Source of the DNA: Rhodobacter sp.
Lineage (GTDB): Bacteria > Pseudomonadota > Alphaproteobacteria > Rhodobacterales > Rhodobacteraceae
Reading direction: 5' to 3'
NCBI GenBank assembly: GCA_027489175.1
Contig: JAIYAE010000027.1
Location: forward strand, 1-64,000
Length of the DNA: 64,000 nt
Shown: in pieces, positions 28,212 through 38,538 of the stretch
How positions within the stretch are numbered: the first letter of the stretch is position 1
How the letters are laid out: every line of letters begins with the position of its first letter
Position numbers and translations under genes: made by a program
Notes under the pieces: generated by a model
The model's database searches: none
What the model was told of the DNA's origin: nothing
The model's input: only the letters and a program-made list of their open reading frames with translations

Positions 28212-31200
28212 CTACTCAGCCGGCACCTTTGCCACTTCGTCGCTGAGGGGGTAGGGCAGGCGGCTGACCATTTCCTTCGGGCAGACCTGCAGGAAATTCC
28301 GCCGCTCGCTGTCCCAGTTGGCCAGGATACGTTCCCCGATCCGGCTGCCGGTTTCCTCGACATGCCGGGTGATCAGCGTCTTCAGCTGCAGCTCCCAATG
28401 CGGATGGCCGACGGCGAGGGGCAGGATGGTTTCCAGGTTCATGAAATCCTCGGCCACGCCCTTGGGGTCGTAGACATAGGCCATGCCCCCGGTCATCCCG
28501 GCGCCGAAGTTGGCCCCAATCCGCCCCAGCACCACCGCGACACCGCCGGTCATGTATTCACACCCGTTCGACCCGCAGCCTTCGACCACCACGCTGGCAC
28601 CGGAGTTGCGGACGGCAAAACGCTCCCCCGCCCGCCCGCTGGCGAACAGGAACCCGTCCGTCGCGCCATAAAGCACGGTGTTGCCGATGATCGTGTTCTC
28701 CTCCGCCTTCAAAGGCGAGGACATCAACGGCCGCACCGTGATCGTGCCGCCCGACAGGCCCTTGCCGACATAGTCGTTGGCGTCGCCCTGCACTTCCAGC
28801 TTGAGGCCCCGGACGCTGAACGCCCCCAAGGACTGCCCGCAGGACCCCGTCAGCTTCACCGTAAGATGGTCCGGCTGCAACGCGTTCCGCATCCCGAACT
28901 TCTTGACGATATGGCTCGACGCCCGCGTCCCGATGGTCCGCAGCGTGTTGCGCACCGCATAGGACAGTTGCATCTTCTCGCCATCCTCAAAGAACCGGTG
29001 CCCATCGCGGATGATGTCGGCGTCCAGCGTGTCCGGCACCGCATTTCGCGGCTTGGACCGGTCATAGGTGATCTTCTGCGACCCATCCACGCTGATCAGC
29101 ATCGGGTTCAGGTCAAGGTCATCCAGGTTGGCCGCCCCGCGCGAAACCTGCGTCAGCAGGTCCGCCCGCCCGATGATCTCATCCATCGACCGCGCGCCGA
29201 TTGACGCGAGAATCTCCCGCACCTCCTGCGCGTAGAAGGTGATCAGGTTCACCACCTTCTCCGCTGATCCGGTGAACTTGGCCCGCAGCGCCTCATTCTG
29301 CGTGCAGACACCCACCGGGCAGGTGTTGCTCTGGCACTGCCGCACCATGATACAGCCCATGGCGATCAGCGCCGCGGTGCCGATGCCGTATTCCTCGGCC
29401 CCGAGCATGGCCGCCATCACGATATCCCGGCCGGTGCGAAGGCCCCCATCGGTGCGAAGGGTCACCCGCTCCCGCAGGTTGTTCATCGCCAGAACCTGAT
29501 GCGCCTCGGTCAGGCCCATTTCCCACGGCAGGCCGGCATACTTGATGCTGGTTGCCGGCGATGCCCCCGTCCCGCCGTTGTGGCCCGAGATCAGGATCAC
29601 ATCGGCCTTGGCCTTCGCCACGCCCGCCGCGATGGTCCCGACACCCGAAGACGACACCAGCTTCACCGTCACCTTGGCGCGCGGGTTGATCTGCTTCAGG
29701 TCGTAGATCAGCTGCGCAAGGTCCTCGATGCTGTAGATATCGTGGTGCGGCGGCGGCGAGATCAGCGTCACCCCCGGAGTGCTGTGCCGCAGCCGAGCAA
29801 TCAGCGCCGTGACCTTCATCCCCGGCAGCTGGCCACCTTCCCCGGGCTTGGCGCCTTGGGCCACCTTGATCTCAAGTTCCTCACAGGCGTTCAGATATTC
29901 CGCCGTCACGCCAAAGCGCCCCGACGCGACCTGCTTGATCTTGGCAGACGGGTTGTCCCCATTCGGCTCCGGCACAAAATGCGCCGGGTCCTCGCCACCC
30001 TCACCGCTGTCAGACTTCGCCCCGATCCGGTTCATCGCCACGTTCAGCGTCTTGTGCGCCTCGGGCGACAACGCCCCCAGCGACATGCCCGGCGTCACGA
30101 ACCGCTTCCTGATCGAGGTGATCGACTCCACCTCCTCAATCGGCACCGGCTTGCCCAGCGTCTTGATGTCCAGCAAATCCCGCAGATGGATCGGCGGGTT
30201 CGCCCGCATCGCGGCGGAGTATTGCTTCCACAGGTCATAGCTCGCCCGGTCGCAGGCCGATTGCAGCATGTGCATCGTCTGCGCTTCCCAAGCGTGCTTT
30301 TCGCCCGACCGCCGCGCCTTGTAGAACCCACCAATCGGCAGCACGTCCGCCCCACCGCGCCAGCCGCGGGCGTGGACTTCCTCCAGCTTCTGTTCGATCC
30401 CGGTCAGGCCGATGCCGGAAATCCGGCTTTGCATGCCCGGGAAATACTCCGCCACCATCGCGCGCGACAGACCCACAGCCTCAAAGTTCAGGCCCCCGCG
30501 ATAGCTGGAGATTACGGAAATCCCCATCTTCGACATGATCTTCAGAAGACCCGCGTCGATGGCATCCCGATACCGCCGCATCGCATCGGTGAGGGAGCCT
30601 TCCAGCAGCCCCCGCTCAATCCGGTCAGCAATCGAATCCTGCGCAAGGTAGGCGTTCACCGTCGTCGCACCCGACCCGATCAGCACGGCAAAGTAATGCG
30701 GATCAATGCATTCCGCCGACCGCACGTTGATGCTGCAGAACGTCCGCAGACCCTTCCGCGTCAGCCAGGAATGCACGGCGCTGGTGGCAAGGATCATCGG
30801 CATCCCCACCTTTTCCGGCCCCTGATGTTCGTCGGTCAGGACCAGTTGCCCAGCGCCCGAGCGCACGGCATCCTCCGCCTCGGCCCGGATGCGTTCCAGC
30901 CCGACACGCAGGTCATCCAGCGACGGGCCGACCGGGAAGGTGCAGTCAATGAACGCCACCTGATCGCCGAAGCGTTCGACCATCACGTCAAACTCTCGGT
31001 TGGCGATGAAGGGGCTTTCCAGCACCAGAATCTCGGTTTGGCTGTTGTTCTCATCCAGCACGTTGCGCAGGTTGCCGAAGCGGGTCTTGAGGCTCATCAC
31101 CCGGCCTTCCCGAAGGCTGTCAATCGGCGGGTTCGTCACCTGGCTGAAGTTCTGGCGGAAGTAGTGCGACAGGGGGCGATAGATGTTCGACAACACCGCA

Positions 31201-32750
31201 GGCGGCGTGTCGTCGCCCATGCTGGCAACCATTTCCTTGCCGTCTTCGGCCATGGGCGCCAGAACCTGTTCCAACTCCTCAACCGTGAACCCCGCAGCGA
31301 TCTGGCGTTTGCGCAGCTCTGCCCCGGCAAAGACCGGCGTTTCCGGCACGTCCTTCAACAGCGCGTTCAGATCGACAATCTTGCCCACCCAGTCTGCATA
31401 GGGCTGGGCCGCGGCGAGTTTGTCTTTCATTTCAACGTCATGGTAAAGTTTCCCCTCTACCATATCGACGGCAATCATCTGCCCCGGCCCAAGCGCGCCC
31501 TTTTCGCGGATCGTACTTTCGTCCACCGGCACCATCCCGGCCTCGGACCCGGCGATCAGCATCCCGTCGCCGGTGACCACATAGCGCATCGGCCGCAACC
31601 CGTTGCGGTCAAGCCCGCCGCAAACCCAGCGGCCATCCGTCATTGCCAGTGCCGCCGGCCCGTCCCAAGGCTCGATGACCGAGTTGCAGTAGGAATACAT
31701 ATCCGCCCAGGCCTGCGGCATGTCGGTGGTCGCCTTGCTCCAGGCCTCGGGCACCAGCATGGTCTTGGCCAAAGGCGCCGACCGGCCAGAGCGAACCAGA
31801 ACCTCGAACACCGCATCCAACGCGCCCGAGTCGCTTGTCCCCGAGGGAATGATCGGCTTGATATCCTCCGCCGCGTCGCCAAAGTTGTTCGATGCCATCC
31901 GGATTTCGTGCGACTTCATCCAGTTGACGTTGCCCTTGAGGGTGTTGATCTCACCGTTATGGGCCAGCATCCGGAAGGGCTGCGCCAGCCACCACTGCGG
32001 GAAGGTGTTGGTGGAATAGCGCTGGTGATAGATCGCAAAGGCCGACTCGAACCGTTCATCCAGCAAATCTGGGTAGAAGACCGCCACCTGTTCGGCCAGC
32101 ATCATGCCTTTGTAGATGATCGACCGGCACGAAAGGCTGCACAAATACATGCCCTGGATCTGGCTGGCGATGGCGGCTTTCTCGATCCGCCGGCGAATGA
32201 TGTAAAGTTCGCGCTCAAACGCCTCGGCGTCGATGTCCTTGTCGCAGCGGATCAGGATCTGCTCGATCTCGGGGCGGGTGGCATTTGCCTTGTCACCAAG
32301 GACCGAGGTGTTCACCGGCACATGCCGCCAGCCGTAGATGTAATGCCCCATCCGCAGCACTTCGGCCTCGACGATGGTCCGGCAGCGTTCCTGCGCGCCA
32401 AAATCGGTGCGCGGCAGGAAGACCTGACCGACGGCGATCAGCTTGGCCATGTCCGGCTCATGCCCGGTGCGGCGGACCTGGTCATAGAAGAACTTGACCG
32501 GGATCTGCACATGGATGCCCGCGCCGTCACCGGTCTTGCCATCGGCATCCACCGCGCCCCGGTGCCAGACCGCCTTCAGCGCGTTGATGCCGTTCTCCAC
32601 GACCTTGCGGCTGGGCTTGCCACTGATGGAAACCACCAGCCCCACGCCGCAGGACGAATGTTCATCCTCGGCCTTGTAGAGGCCATTCGCATCCATCCAG
32701 GCGCGCTTGGCTTCTTCGGCGGCAACCCATGCGGCGTCATATTTGGTCAT
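28212..32750 (-). CDS. gltB: Glutamate synthase large subunit
   Basis: 1512 aa; CGVGLVVSISGK, GDGAGIHVQIP, full-length GltB-like. Confidence 0.97.
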   Translation of the reverse strand: MTKYDAAWVAAEEAKRAWMDANGLYKAEDEHSSCGVGLVVSISGKPSRKVVENGINALKAVWHRGAVDADGKTGDGAGIHVQIPVKFFYDQVRRTGHEPDMAKLIAVGQVFLPRTDFGAQERCRTIVEAEVLRMGHYIYGWRHVPVNTSVLGDKANATRPEIEQILIRCDKDIDAEAFERELYIIRRRIEKAAIASQIQGMYLCSLSCRSIIYKGMMLAEQVAVFYPDLLDERFESAFAIYHQRYSTNTFPQWWLAQPFRMLAHNGEINTLKGNVNWMKSHEIRMASNNFGDAAEDIKPIIPSGTSDSGALDAVFEVLVRSGRSAPLAKTMLVPEAWSKATTDMPQAWADMYSYCNSVIEPWDGPAALAMTDGRWVCGGLDRNGLRPMRYVVTGDGMLIAGSEAGMVPVDESTIREKGALGPGQMIAVDMVEGKLYHDVEMKDKLAAAQPYADWVGKIVDLNALLKDVPETPVFAGAELRKRQIAAGFTVEELEQVLAPMAEDGKEMVASMGDDTPPAVLSNIYRPLSHYFRQNFSQVTNPPIDSLREGRVMSLKTRFGNLRNVLDENNSQTEILVLESPFIANREFDVMVERFGDQVAFIDCTFPVGPSLDDLRVGLERIRAEAEDAVRSGAGQLVLTDEHQGPEKVGMPMILATSAVHSWLTRKGLRTFCSINVRSAECIDPHYFAVLIGSGATTVNAYLAQDSIADRIERGLLEGSLTDAMRRYRDAIDAGLLKIMSKMGISVISSYRGGLNFEAVGLSRAMVAEYFPGMQSRISGIGLTGIEQKLEEVHARGWRGGADVLPIGGFYKARRSGEKHAWEAQTMHMLQSACDRASYDLWKQYSAAMRANPPIHLRDLLDIKTLGKPVPIEEVESITSIRKRFVTPGMSLGALSPEAHKTLNVAMNRIGAKSDSGEGGEDPAHFVPEPNGDNPSAKIKQVASGRFGVTAEYLNACEELEIKVAQGAKPGEGGQLPGMKVTALIARLRHSTPGVTLISPPPHHDIYSIEDLAQLIYDLKQINPRAKVTVKLVSSSGVGTIAAGVAKAKADVILISGHNGGTGASPATSIKYAGLPWEMGLTEAHQVLAMNNLRERVTLRTDGGLRTGRDIVMAAMLGAEEYGIGTAALIAMGCIMVRQCQSNTCPVGVCTQNEALRAKFTGSAEKVVNLITFYAQEVREILASIGARSMDEIIGRADLLTQVSRGAANLDDLDLNPMLISVDGSQKITYDRSKPRNAVPDTLDADIIRDGHRFFEDGEKMQLSYAVRNTLRTIGTRASSHIVKKFGMRNALQPDHLTVKLTGSCGQSLGAFSVRGLKLEVQGDANDYVGKGLSGGTITVRPLMSSPLKAEENTIIGNTVLYGATDGFLFASGRAGERFAVRNSGASVVVEGCGSNGCEYMTGGVAVVLGRIGANFGAGMTGGMAYVYDPKGVAEDFMNLETILPLAVGHPHWELQLKTLITRHVEETGSRIGERILANWDSERRNFLQVCPKEMVSRLPYPLSDEVAKVPAE

Positions 32751-32762
32751 GGCGTATCCCTC

Positions 32763-33206
32763 TCACTCACTGGCCAGCAGCGGGAATTTCTCCACACACT
32801 GCGCGCGCGTCAAAACTTGCCGATCCTCGCCCGCGAAGGCGTAGCTGTCGGGTTTCATGTCGATGTAGATCTCATTCGTCATCGTCAGGCCGCCGGCGTC
32901 GTCAAAAAGGCCGACCGGCAGTTCGACATTGCCGGAATAGGGCCCCTCTGCCGTGACCCGGAACCAGATCGCCGACCCGCACTCCCGGCACCAGGCCCGC
33001 TCGCCCCAGCCGGAAGACTGGCGCTTGGCGATATGCTCCGCCCCAACCCACTCCACGTTGCCCTCAGGCACCGTGATCCCCAAAAGGGCCGATCCCGTCC
33101 ACTTCCGGCACATCGGGCAGTGGCAGACACCGAAATTCGTGCCCGTCAGCACGGCCGTGAACCGCACCGCACCGCACAGACAGCCGCCGGACCGCTCAAG
33201 GCTCAT
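32763..33206 (-). CDS. GFA (glutathione-dependent formaldehyde-activating) family protein
   Basis: GGCLCGAVRFTA, CHCPMCRKWTGSA, WCRECGSAIWF. Confidence 0.88.
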   Translation of the reverse strand: MSLERSGGCLCGAVRFTAVLTGTNFGVCHCPMCRKWTGSALLGITVPEGNVEWVGAEHIAKRQSSGWGERAWCRECGSAIWFRVTAEGPYSGNVELPVGLFDDAGGLTMTNEIYIDMKPDSYAFAGEDRQVLTRAQCVEKFPLLASE

Positions 33207-33900
33207 CGCTGATCCTCCAGACCGGGGCCTCAGCCGTCAGCACGTCGCAGTCATACTTCGGTTGGGTATCAAGAAAGCCTTCCTCGCCCGGAAAGATAAA
33301 CTCCACCGGGCTGCCGTCGATCGGCAACCACTGGCCATCGCCCAGGTCGGTCTCTCCGGGGCCTGAGAAGAACAGCCGCCACTCGGCATGCAGATATTCG
33401 TTCCCCCGCGAACGGCGCAGGACATTGCCCATCACGTCGGATTCGATGAAGTCCACCTCGGTTTCCTGCAAGGTGATCCCGTCAATGACCACGCTTTTGC
33501 CGGTCAGCCGGTCATAGCCCTTGGCCCCGCTGGCGCTGCCGTCATCGCGGCTCATCCCGAAATCCCAGGTGTCGATGCCCGTCGCCAAAAGCTCGGTGAA
33601 GCTGGCACTATCGGCGCGCACCGGGTCCAGCACCTGCCGGACGGTCGGGTTCACGGTGTAGCTTTCAACCCACTGCCCCTCACTGTCGATGCGTGAGGTG
33701 AAGAAGAGCCCCTCCTGATCGAAATCCGCCCGCCACTGATCCCCCGGCGCATCGGCGCTGCACCGATAGTGGTTCGACACCCTGCAGGCCTTGGACTGCA
33801 CTGTCATGAAGACCTCACACCCCTCAGGCGCGGTCCATGTGCCGGCAAGCGCGGGCATCGCCAACGTTGCCAGACAAGCAAGGATCACAAACTTCTGCAT
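33196..33900 (-). CDS. Hypothetical secreted protein
   Basis: Signal-peptide-like MQKFVILACLATLAMPALAGTW; overlaps the GFA gene. Confidence 0.7.
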   Translation of the reverse strand: MQKFVILACLATLAMPALAGTWTAPEGCEVFMTVQSKACRVSNHYRCSADAPGDQWRADFDQEGLFFTSRIDSEGQWVESYTVNPTVRQVLDPVRADSASFTELLATGIDTWDFGMSRDDGSASGAKGYDRLTGKSVVIDGITLQETEVDFIESDVMGNVLRRSRGNEYLHAEWRLFFSGPGETDLGDGQWLPIDGSPVEFIFPGEEGFLDTQPKYDCDVLTAEAPVWRISDEP

Positions 33901-33992
33901 CGCCGTTACACCCTGAATCAGGTCACGCATCCTGACGCTTAACGTTTCCCTCGTTCTCAGTGCGTAGAGATGGAAGGAAGACGCGATAAAGA

Positions 33993-35429
33993 CTACTCCG
34001 CTGCCACTGCCCCGGTCTGGGACAAATAGCCAAGGATCGCCTCGGCTGCCTCGCGCCCGTCGCGGATTGCCCAGACCACAAGGCTTGCCCCGCGGACGAT
34101 ATCGCCCGCCGCATAGACACCCGGCAGGCTGGTTTCATGGGTGCGGAAGTCGGCCTTGATCGTGCCCCAGCGGGTCACTTTCAGCTCTGGCACGCCCCAA
34201 AGGGTGGGCAGCGCCTCTGGCTCAAACCCCAGGGCCTGAATGACCAGATCGGCGGGCTCGACATAGTCGGCCCCTTCGATGATCTCAGGCGTCTGGCGGC
34301 CCGTCGCATCCGGTGCACCAAGGCGCATCTTCTGCACCATCACGCCGTCAACCTCGACCCCGCCGGTAAAGCCCTTGGGCGCGGAAAGCCACACGAATTC
34401 AACGCCTTCTTCCTCGGCGTTCTGCACCTCACGCTGCGACCCCGGCATATTCGCCTTGTCGCGGCGGTAAAGGCACTTCACCGACAGCGCGCCTTGGCGG
34501 ATCGCGGTGCGGACGCAGTCCATCGCCGTGTCACCGCCGCCGATGACGACCACGCGCTTGCCAGAGGCGTTCAGCTCTCCGCTTTCAAACTCGGGCACGT
34601 CATCGCCAAAGCCGTGGCGGTTCGAGGCGGTCAGATAGTCCAGCGCCTTGACCACGCCTTTGGCCCCCACGCCGGGCGCTTCGATATCACGCGACTTGTA
34701 GACGCCCGTAGCGATCAGGACCGCGTCATGCTGGCCACGGATCGCGTCAAAGGTGATGTCGTCGCCGACGTTGCAATTGGTCACGAACTGGACGCCACCC
34801 TGCGCCAACTGGTCAATCCGTTGCATTACAACGGGTTTTTCCAGTTTGAAGCCCGGGATGCCATAGGTCAGCAGGCCACCCGCCCGGTCATAGCGGTCAT
34901 AGACCGTGACCTGCACGCCCTGCCGCCGCAGCACATCCGCCGCCGCAAGGCCCCCGGGCCCGGCGCCGATGATGCCCACGCTTTCGGTGCGTTCGGCATG
35001 GGGGCGGATCGGCTTGACCCAACCCTGCTCCCAGGCGGTGTCGGTGATGTATTTCTCCACCGCGCCGATGGTGACGGTGCCGTGGCCGGATTGTTCGATC
35101 ACGCAATTGCCTTCGCACAGCCGGTCCTGGGGGCAGATGCGGCCGCAGATTTCCGGGAAGGTGTTGGTGGCCTGGCTAACCTCGTAGGCCTCTTGCAGCC
35201 GGCCCTCGGCGGTCAGTTTCAGCCAGTCGGGGATGTTGTTGTGCAAGGGGCAATGCGACTGGCAGTAGGGCACACCGCACTGGCTGCAGCGCCCGGCCTG
35301 CTCGGCGGCCTTTTGTTCGGCGAACTCCCGGTAAATCTCATCGAAATCCTGCGCGCGCGAGGATGGGTCACGCTTCTCGGGCGTTTCCTTGCCCAAGGTC
35401 ACAAATTTCAGCATCTTCTGCGTGGCCAT
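33993..35429 (-). CDS. gltD: Glutamate synthase small subunit
   Basis: CSQCGVPYCQSHCPLHNNIPDWLKL, GIIGAGPGGLAAADVLRRQG. Confidence 0.95.
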   Translation of the reverse strand: MATQKMLKFVTLGKETPEKRDPSSRAQDFDEIYREFAEQKAAEQAGRCSQCGVPYCQSHCPLHNNIPDWLKLTAEGRLQEAYEVSQATNTFPEICGRICPQDRLCEGNCVIEQSGHGTVTIGAVEKYITDTAWEQGWVKPIRPHAERTESVGIIGAGPGGLAAADVLRRQGVQVTVYDRYDRAGGLLTYGIPGFKLEKPVVMQRIDQLAQGGVQFVTNCNVGDDITFDAIRGQHDAVLIATGVYKSRDIEAPGVGAKGVVKALDYLTASNRHGFGDDVPEFESGELNASGKRVVVIGGGDTAMDCVRTAIRQGALSVKCLYRRDKANMPGSQREVQNAEEEGVEFVWLSAPKGFTGGVEVDGVMVQKMRLGAPDATGRQTPEIIEGADYVEPADLVIQALGFEPEALPTLWGVPELKVTRWGTIKADFRTHETSLPGVYAAGDIVRGASLVVWAIRDGREAAEAILGYLSQTGAVAAE

Positions 35430-35590
35430 AGGCTGCGCCTCCCATCGGATCTATCGGGAGCGCCTTCCTACAGCCCTTCGCTCCAGAATAAAAGTCAGCA
35501 TAGTTTACCTATTCGCAGGTTTTTTCCGGACTACGACAGGAAAGCTGACATTTTTCACCTGAAATAGGTCAGCATACGTTCCAGATCGGT

Positions 35591-36394
35591 CTAGAACCCG
35601 AAGGAAAGAGCCAGAAGGGCTGCGGTTCCCACGATGATTCGCCACCAGCCAAACAGCGCATAGCCGCGGCGGGAAATGTAGCTTAGCACCCAGCGCACCA
35701 CCAAAAGCGCGGTGATAAAGGCCACGGAAAAGCCAACCGCAATGTCCCAAACTGCCCCGAAATCAAGGACATCACGGCTTTTGTACAGGTCATAGGCCAC
35801 AGCGGCCCCCATCGTCGGCAGGCTGAGGAGGAAGGAAAACTCAGCCGCCGCCCGCTTTTCCACCCCCATCAGCAACGCACCCACAATCGTCGCCCCGGAC
35901 CGGCTGACCCCGGGGATCATCGCCAGGCATTGGCAGAGCCCGATCGCCAAGGATTTGCCCAGCGGCAGCGCCAGCGCGTCATGATGGACCGGCGGCGGGG
36001 CGATCCGGTCGATGACCAAGAGGACAAACCCGCCCAGGATCAGCATGACGGCGATCAGCATCGGCGTTTCGAACAGCACCGTCTTGATGAAGTCATGCGC
36101 CAGAAGGCCAACCAAGACAGCCGGCAAGAACGCCAGCAGGATGGAGACTATCGCCCGCCGTGCCGCATCGTCATGCCTAGCCCGAAGGAGCAGCTGTGCC
36201 ACCATCGCCGCATAGACCGAGGTCAGCGCAAGGATCGCCCCAAGCTGAATCACGACCTCGAACGTGCGGCCTTTAGAGTCGAACCCCAAGAAATGCCCGG
36301 CCAGCAGAAGATGCCCGGTTGAGGAGACGGGCAGAAACTCGGTCAGGCCTTCCAGCAAACCCAAAAGCGCCGCGGTGATGGTTGAGTTTTCCAT
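35591..36394 (-). CDS. uppP: Undecaprenyl-diphosphatase
   Basis: [43 protein letters not shown]. Confidence 0.95.
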   Translation of the reverse strand: MENSTITAALLGLLEGLTEFLPVSSTGHLLLAGHFLGFDSKGRTFEVVIQLGAILALTSVYAAMVAQLLLRARHDDAARRAIVSILLAFLPAVLVGLLAHDFIKTVLFETPMLIAVMLILGGFVLLVIDRIAPPPVHHDALALPLGKSLAIGLCQCLAMIPGVSRSGATIVGALLMGVEKRAAAEFSFLLSLPTMGAAVAYDLYKSRDVLDFGAVWDIAVGFSVAFITALLVVRWVLSYISRRGYALFGWWRIIVGTAALLALSFGF

Positions 36395-36397
36395 GCC

Positions 36398-37282
36398 TTA
36401 CCTGTCACGGACCCTTTCAGCCTTCACCGTGCCATCCGCCAGCACGGTGCCCCGCATTTCCGCCGCATCGCCGATAGCGGGGCGATCGTCGATCCGGGTG
36501 CTGCCATCGACCAGGAAGGCCGCGCCGTCAATCTCGGCCTCGGCGGTCAGGGTGCCGCGCAGGCGAATGCGCGCACCTACCGGGATTGGCGCAAGCTTCC
36601 CATCGGCATCCGGTGCGCCCTGGGCGATCCAGTCGTGGATCAGGCGGATATCCTCATCCGGCAACCAGGGGGGGCCGTCAAAGGGCATGCGGGGGTCAGA
36701 CAGCCCGGTGATCCGACGCCAGACCTCTGACATCTCCGGGTTTCCCGGCAGCACCGCCAGCCGATCCCCGCCTTGCAGCACGGCCGCAAGGCTGTCCAGC
36801 CGAAGGCCTTCGGGTGGGGCGCCAAGCTTTGAATTGTCAGAGTGGCACTTGATGCAGCCCTTCAGGAAGATCGGCTCGACGTCCGACCAAAGCACCGGCT
36901 CGCCCGGAGCGGGGCGCTTGCGTTCGGGTGCGGCGGCAAGGGTCACGTCGCCGGCAGGCATTCCGGCCATGACCCAGCCTTCGACCATGGCAACCTCGTC
37001 AGGCGCAAGAAACGGTGGGCCATCCAGCGGCATCTGCGGTTCCGCCTCGCCCCGCAGGCGCTGCAGAAGCGGGCTTGCCGCGTCGCCAGCCAGAACGACG
37101 GGGCCATTTTCGCTGCCCCTCAACACACTCTCAAGCGTATCCAGCCGCAGGCCGAGTGGGGCGTCGTCACCGGAATGGCAGATCACGCAACGGTCGATAA
37201 ACAGCGCGCCGACCTGCGAGAAGTCCTGGCCCAGCCCCGGCCCGGCAAGAACGCCAAAGGCAAGGGCCGCGCGAAGGATCAC
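36398..37282 (-). CDS. Secreted di-heme c-type cytochrome-like protein
   Basis: Two CxxCH motifs (CVICH, CIKCH) in duplicated segments; GTG start with signal-like VILRAALAFGVLAGPGLG. Confidence 0.75.
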   Translation of the reverse strand: MILRAALAFGVLAGPGLGQDFSQVGALFIDRCVICHSGDDAPLGLRLDTLESVLRGSENGPVVLAGDAASPLLQRLRGEAEPQMPLDGPPFLAPDEVAMVEGWVMAGMPAGDVTLAAAPERKRPAPGEPVLWSDVEPIFLKGCIKCHSDNSKLGAPPEGLRLDSLAAVLQGGDRLAVLPGNPEMSEVWRRITGLSDPRMPFDGPPWLPDEDIRLIHDWIAQGAPDADGKLAPIPVGARIRLRGTLTAEAEIDGAAFLVDGSTRIDDRPAIGDAAEMRGTVLADGTVKAERVRDR

Positions 37283-38265
37283 GTCTTTTTCAGGTTCTTG
37301 GCAGACCCCTTGATGGCCGCATACTGGCCCGAGGGGCGATAGCGCCACAGATACTCCGGCAGCACGGCCTCCATCGCGGTGGGGGTAATGCCAAGGTCGG
37401 CAAAGCCCTTGGCACCGGACGCCACCACATTGTCCCGCGCCAGGTTCTTGACCTGATCGCGGGTGATCATCTTGTTCTCGATCAGCCCCAGGGACACGGC
37501 CTGCACCATGTCAAAGCCAAAGCCCATGATCCGGGCAAAGAAGAACGGCACGTTGACCACGGCGCGGCGGCGCTGGATCACCTTCAGCATCCGGTGCATC
37601 AGACCCCGGAATGTGTCCACCTCGGGCCCGCCAAGCTCATAGATGCCGGGGGCGGCCTGGCCCAGCACGGCTTTCACCGCCGCCTGCGCCACATCATCCA
37701 CATAGACCGGCTGGAACCGGGTCTCGGCCCCGACCACAGGCAGCACCGGCCCCAGACGCGTCATCGCGGCGAACCGGTTGAAAAAGCCGTCCTCGGTCCC
37801 GAAGATGATCGACGGACGCAGGATCACCGCGCCTGGGAACGCGGCCTGAACCGCCTGTTCCCCCAGCGCCTTGCTGCGGGAATAGTCGCTGTCGGACGCA
37901 GCATCCGCCCCGATGGCCGAAATCTGCACCAGATGTGCCACCCCTTCGGCAGCGGCGATCCGGGCGATCCGGGCAGCGCCATCAGCCTGCACCGCATCAA
38001 AGGTGTTCTTGCCCGACCGGTTCAGGATGCCCACGCAATTTACCACCGCCTGCGCCCCATGCAGCGCCGCGCGGACCGAGGCATCGTCCCGGATATTGCA
38101 GGCCACCGGCTCAACCTGCCCGGGCGTGCCATAGGGGCGCACGAACAGCGCCTCGTTCGGGCGGCGGACGGCGACGCGGACGCGCCAGCCCTCTTTCGCC
38201 ATGCGCCGTGCGATATAGCGGCCAACAAAGCCCGATCCGCCGAAGATGGTGACAAGCCTGGTCAT
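37279..38265 (-). CDS. NDUFA9-like NAD-binding SDR family protein
   Basis: MTRLVTIFGGSGFVGRYIARRMAKEGWRVRVAVRRPNEA. Confidence 0.88.
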   Translation of the reverse strand: MTRLVTIFGGSGFVGRYIARRMAKEGWRVRVAVRRPNEALFVRPYGTPGQVEPVACNIRDDASVRAALHGAQAVVNCVGILNRSGKNTFDAVQADGAARIARIAAAEGVAHLVQISAIGADAASDSDYSRSKALGEQAVQAAFPGAVILRPSIIFGTEDGFFNRFAAMTRLGPVLPVVGAETRFQPVYVDDVAQAAVKAVLGQAAPGIYELGGPEVDTFRGLMHRMLKVIQRRRAVVNVPFFFARIMGFGFDMVQAVSLGLIENKMITRDQVKNLARDNVVASGAKGFADLGITPTAMEAVLPEYLWRYRPSGQYAAIKGSAKNLKKT

Positions 38266-38416
38266 GCCTGAACTCCTGTTCGAAGCCGCGAAAGGGCTGG
38301 AAACTGGCCGGATCAATAGCCCCCGCGCAGGAACCCGGCAAGGCCAAACCGGTGCGGCAAATTTTGTAGCCGGGCCGTTGACTTCACCAAACCGGGCCGT
38401 TACATCGCCCATCAGT

Positions 38417-38501
38417 GCCCAGATGGCGGAATTGGTAGACGCACTGGTTTCAGGTACCAGCGCTGCAAGGCGTGGAGGTTCGAGTCCTCTTCTGGGCACC
38501 A
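38417..38501 (+). tRNA. tRNA-Leu (CAG)
   Basis: Acceptor GCCCAGA/TCTGGGC, anticodon stem-loop CTGGT-TTCAGGT-ACCAG, T-arm GGTTCGAGTCC, encoded ACCA. Confidence 0.95.
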
Positions 38502-38505
38502 TTCC

Positions 38506-38538
38506 AAAGGCCGCGCTTCCGCAAGGGGCGCGGCCTTT
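38506..38538 (+). terminator. Stem-loop terminator after tRNA-Leu
   Basis: AAAGGCCGCGC ... GCGCGGCCTTT then CGCTTTT. Confidence 0.75.

Noticed and set aside
29499-33212. 1237-aa plus-strand ORF
   Set aside because: Lies antisense to gltB (1512 aa, clear homology). Long antisense ORFs are expected in high-GC DNA; the translation is Arg/His/Gln/Pro-rich without domains.
38417-38501. tRNA-Leu as an integration site for a genomic island
   Set aside because: No integrase or direct repeat of the tRNA 3' end was seen downstream; a normal terminator and a helicase gene follow.
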